Below, one piece after another: positions 63,592 to 64,000 of a stretch of 64,000 nt of DNA (position 1 is the stretch's first letter; every line of letters starts with the position of its first letter). Location of the stretch: the NCBI RefSeq assembly GCF_038397775.1, contig NZ_CP151650.1, forward strand, positions 2,728,001-2,792,000, written 5' to 3'. The notes beneath the pieces were generated by a model. It was not told the DNA's origin. It searched no databases and was given only the letters and a program-made list of their open reading frames with translations. Made by a program: the position numbers and the translations under genes. This DNA is from Pseudomonas sp. RC10 (GTDB lineage: Bacteria; Pseudomonadota; Gammaproteobacteria; Pseudomonadales; Pseudomonadaceae).

Positions 63592-64000
63592 TCAGATATC
63601 CGTCGACTTGGTCACCGCTTCCCACGCCGTGATCTCAGCCTGCAGCTGTTCCAACTTGTCCCGCACCAGCTTCAACGCATCGCTGCCCAGCAACAAATGC
63701 GCGGGCGGGGCGTCGCTGGCGATCAGCGTCAGGATCGCGTTCGCGGCCTTGACCGGATCACCCGGTTGCTTGCCGCTGCGCTCTTCCCGGGCCTTGCGGA
63801 TCGGGTTGAAAGACTCATCGTAATCGGCGATCTGCCGGGGCGAGCGCTGCATCGAGCGACCGGCCCAGTCGGTGCGGAAACCGCCCGGTGCGACGGCGGT
63901 CACGAATACGTTGAAGGGCTTCAATTCCTTGCCCAGCGTCTCGGAAATGCCTTCCAGCGCGAACTTGCTGCCGTGGTAGAACGAGATCCCCGGCATGGTG
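63592..64000 (-). CDS. SDR-family oxidoreductase, C-terminal part (cut by window edge)
   Basis: The frame is open to the last base, so the N-terminal Rossmann half lies beyond the window. Visible are the active site YHGSKFALEG (YxxxK), VTAVAPGGFRTDWAGRSM after the substrate loop, and a C-terminal LLLGSDALKLVRDKLEQLQAE segment typical of the oxidoreductase/ketoreductase SDRs annotated only by family. It faces the gluconate dehydrogenase operon. Confidence 0.8.
   Translation of the reverse strand, partial: TMPGISFYHGSKFALEGISETLGKELKPFNVFVTAVAPGGFRTDWAGRSMQRSPRQIADYDESFNPIRKAREERSGKQPGDPVKAANAILTLIASDAPPAHLLLGSDALKLVRDKLEQLQAEITAWEAVTKSTDI

Overview
The window looks like a chromosomal segment of a fluorescent-group-like Pseudomonas. 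The gene repertoire (xylAFGH/xylR, a P. fluorescens-type D-galactose 1-dehydrogenase, dusA, pyoverdine-type siderophore genes, a three-subunit gluconate 2-dehydrogenase) and the GC-rich, C/G-ending codon use both fit. I cannot resolve the species.

Layout. 1-3060: 3' part of rocD, then a thiol/isomerase-fold protein, an SDR and a TetR regulator that form a small operon behind a perfect palindrome. 3148-4858 (minus): a periplasmic molybdenum oxidoreductase with a cytochrome b partner and an MxKDx repeat peptide. 5129-6100: a phosphoribosyltransferase-HAD fusion. 6741-8224: dusA and a lipoprotein gene, convergent. 8376-16099: xylose catabolism (xylA, xylFGH, divergent xylR) and a D-galactose dehydrogenase. 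16243-19425: an alpha/beta hydrolase, a 25-residue membrane peptide and an OPT transporter. 57632-63420: a chemoreceptor and a gluconate dehydrogenase operon. The right edge cuts an SDR gene.

The centrepiece is 19.8-57.6 kb, a siderophore locus. It holds a Fur-boxed PvdS-like sigma factor, a PvdE-like exporter, L-ornithine N5-monooxygenase, two NRPSs of 3243 and 5389 residues, a PvdH-like diaminobutyrate aminotransferase, a TonB receptor, MbtH, a SyrP-like hydroxylase, a PvdF-like hydroxyornithine formyltransferase and an FhuF-like ferric reductase. The NRPS line reads FAAL-ACP / C-A(Asp)-T-E / C-A(Dab)-T // C-A(Ser)-T-E / C-A(fOHOrn)-T / C-A(Ser)-T / C-A(fOHOrn)-T-E-TE. Read with the tailoring genes, this predicts fatty acyl-D-(beta-OH)Asp-L-Dab-D-Ser-L-fOHOrn-L-Ser-D-fOHOrn. 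That is the headgroup order I recall for the marine marinobactins, but with formyl instead of acetyl on the hydroxyornithines and in a Pseudomonas with pyoverdine-type parts. No pyoverdine chromophore synthetase is present.

Two promoters in the locus share a CTAA(A/T)C-N16-CGTCTT element resembling the PvdS iron-starvation box. A 1.2-kb gap splits the locus between the receptor and the tailoring genes. It carries a pair of inverted ~248-bp repeats, a REP-type hairpin and a 22-unit hexanucleotide tandem array. All specificity calls were read by eye from A-domain motifs and were not computed.
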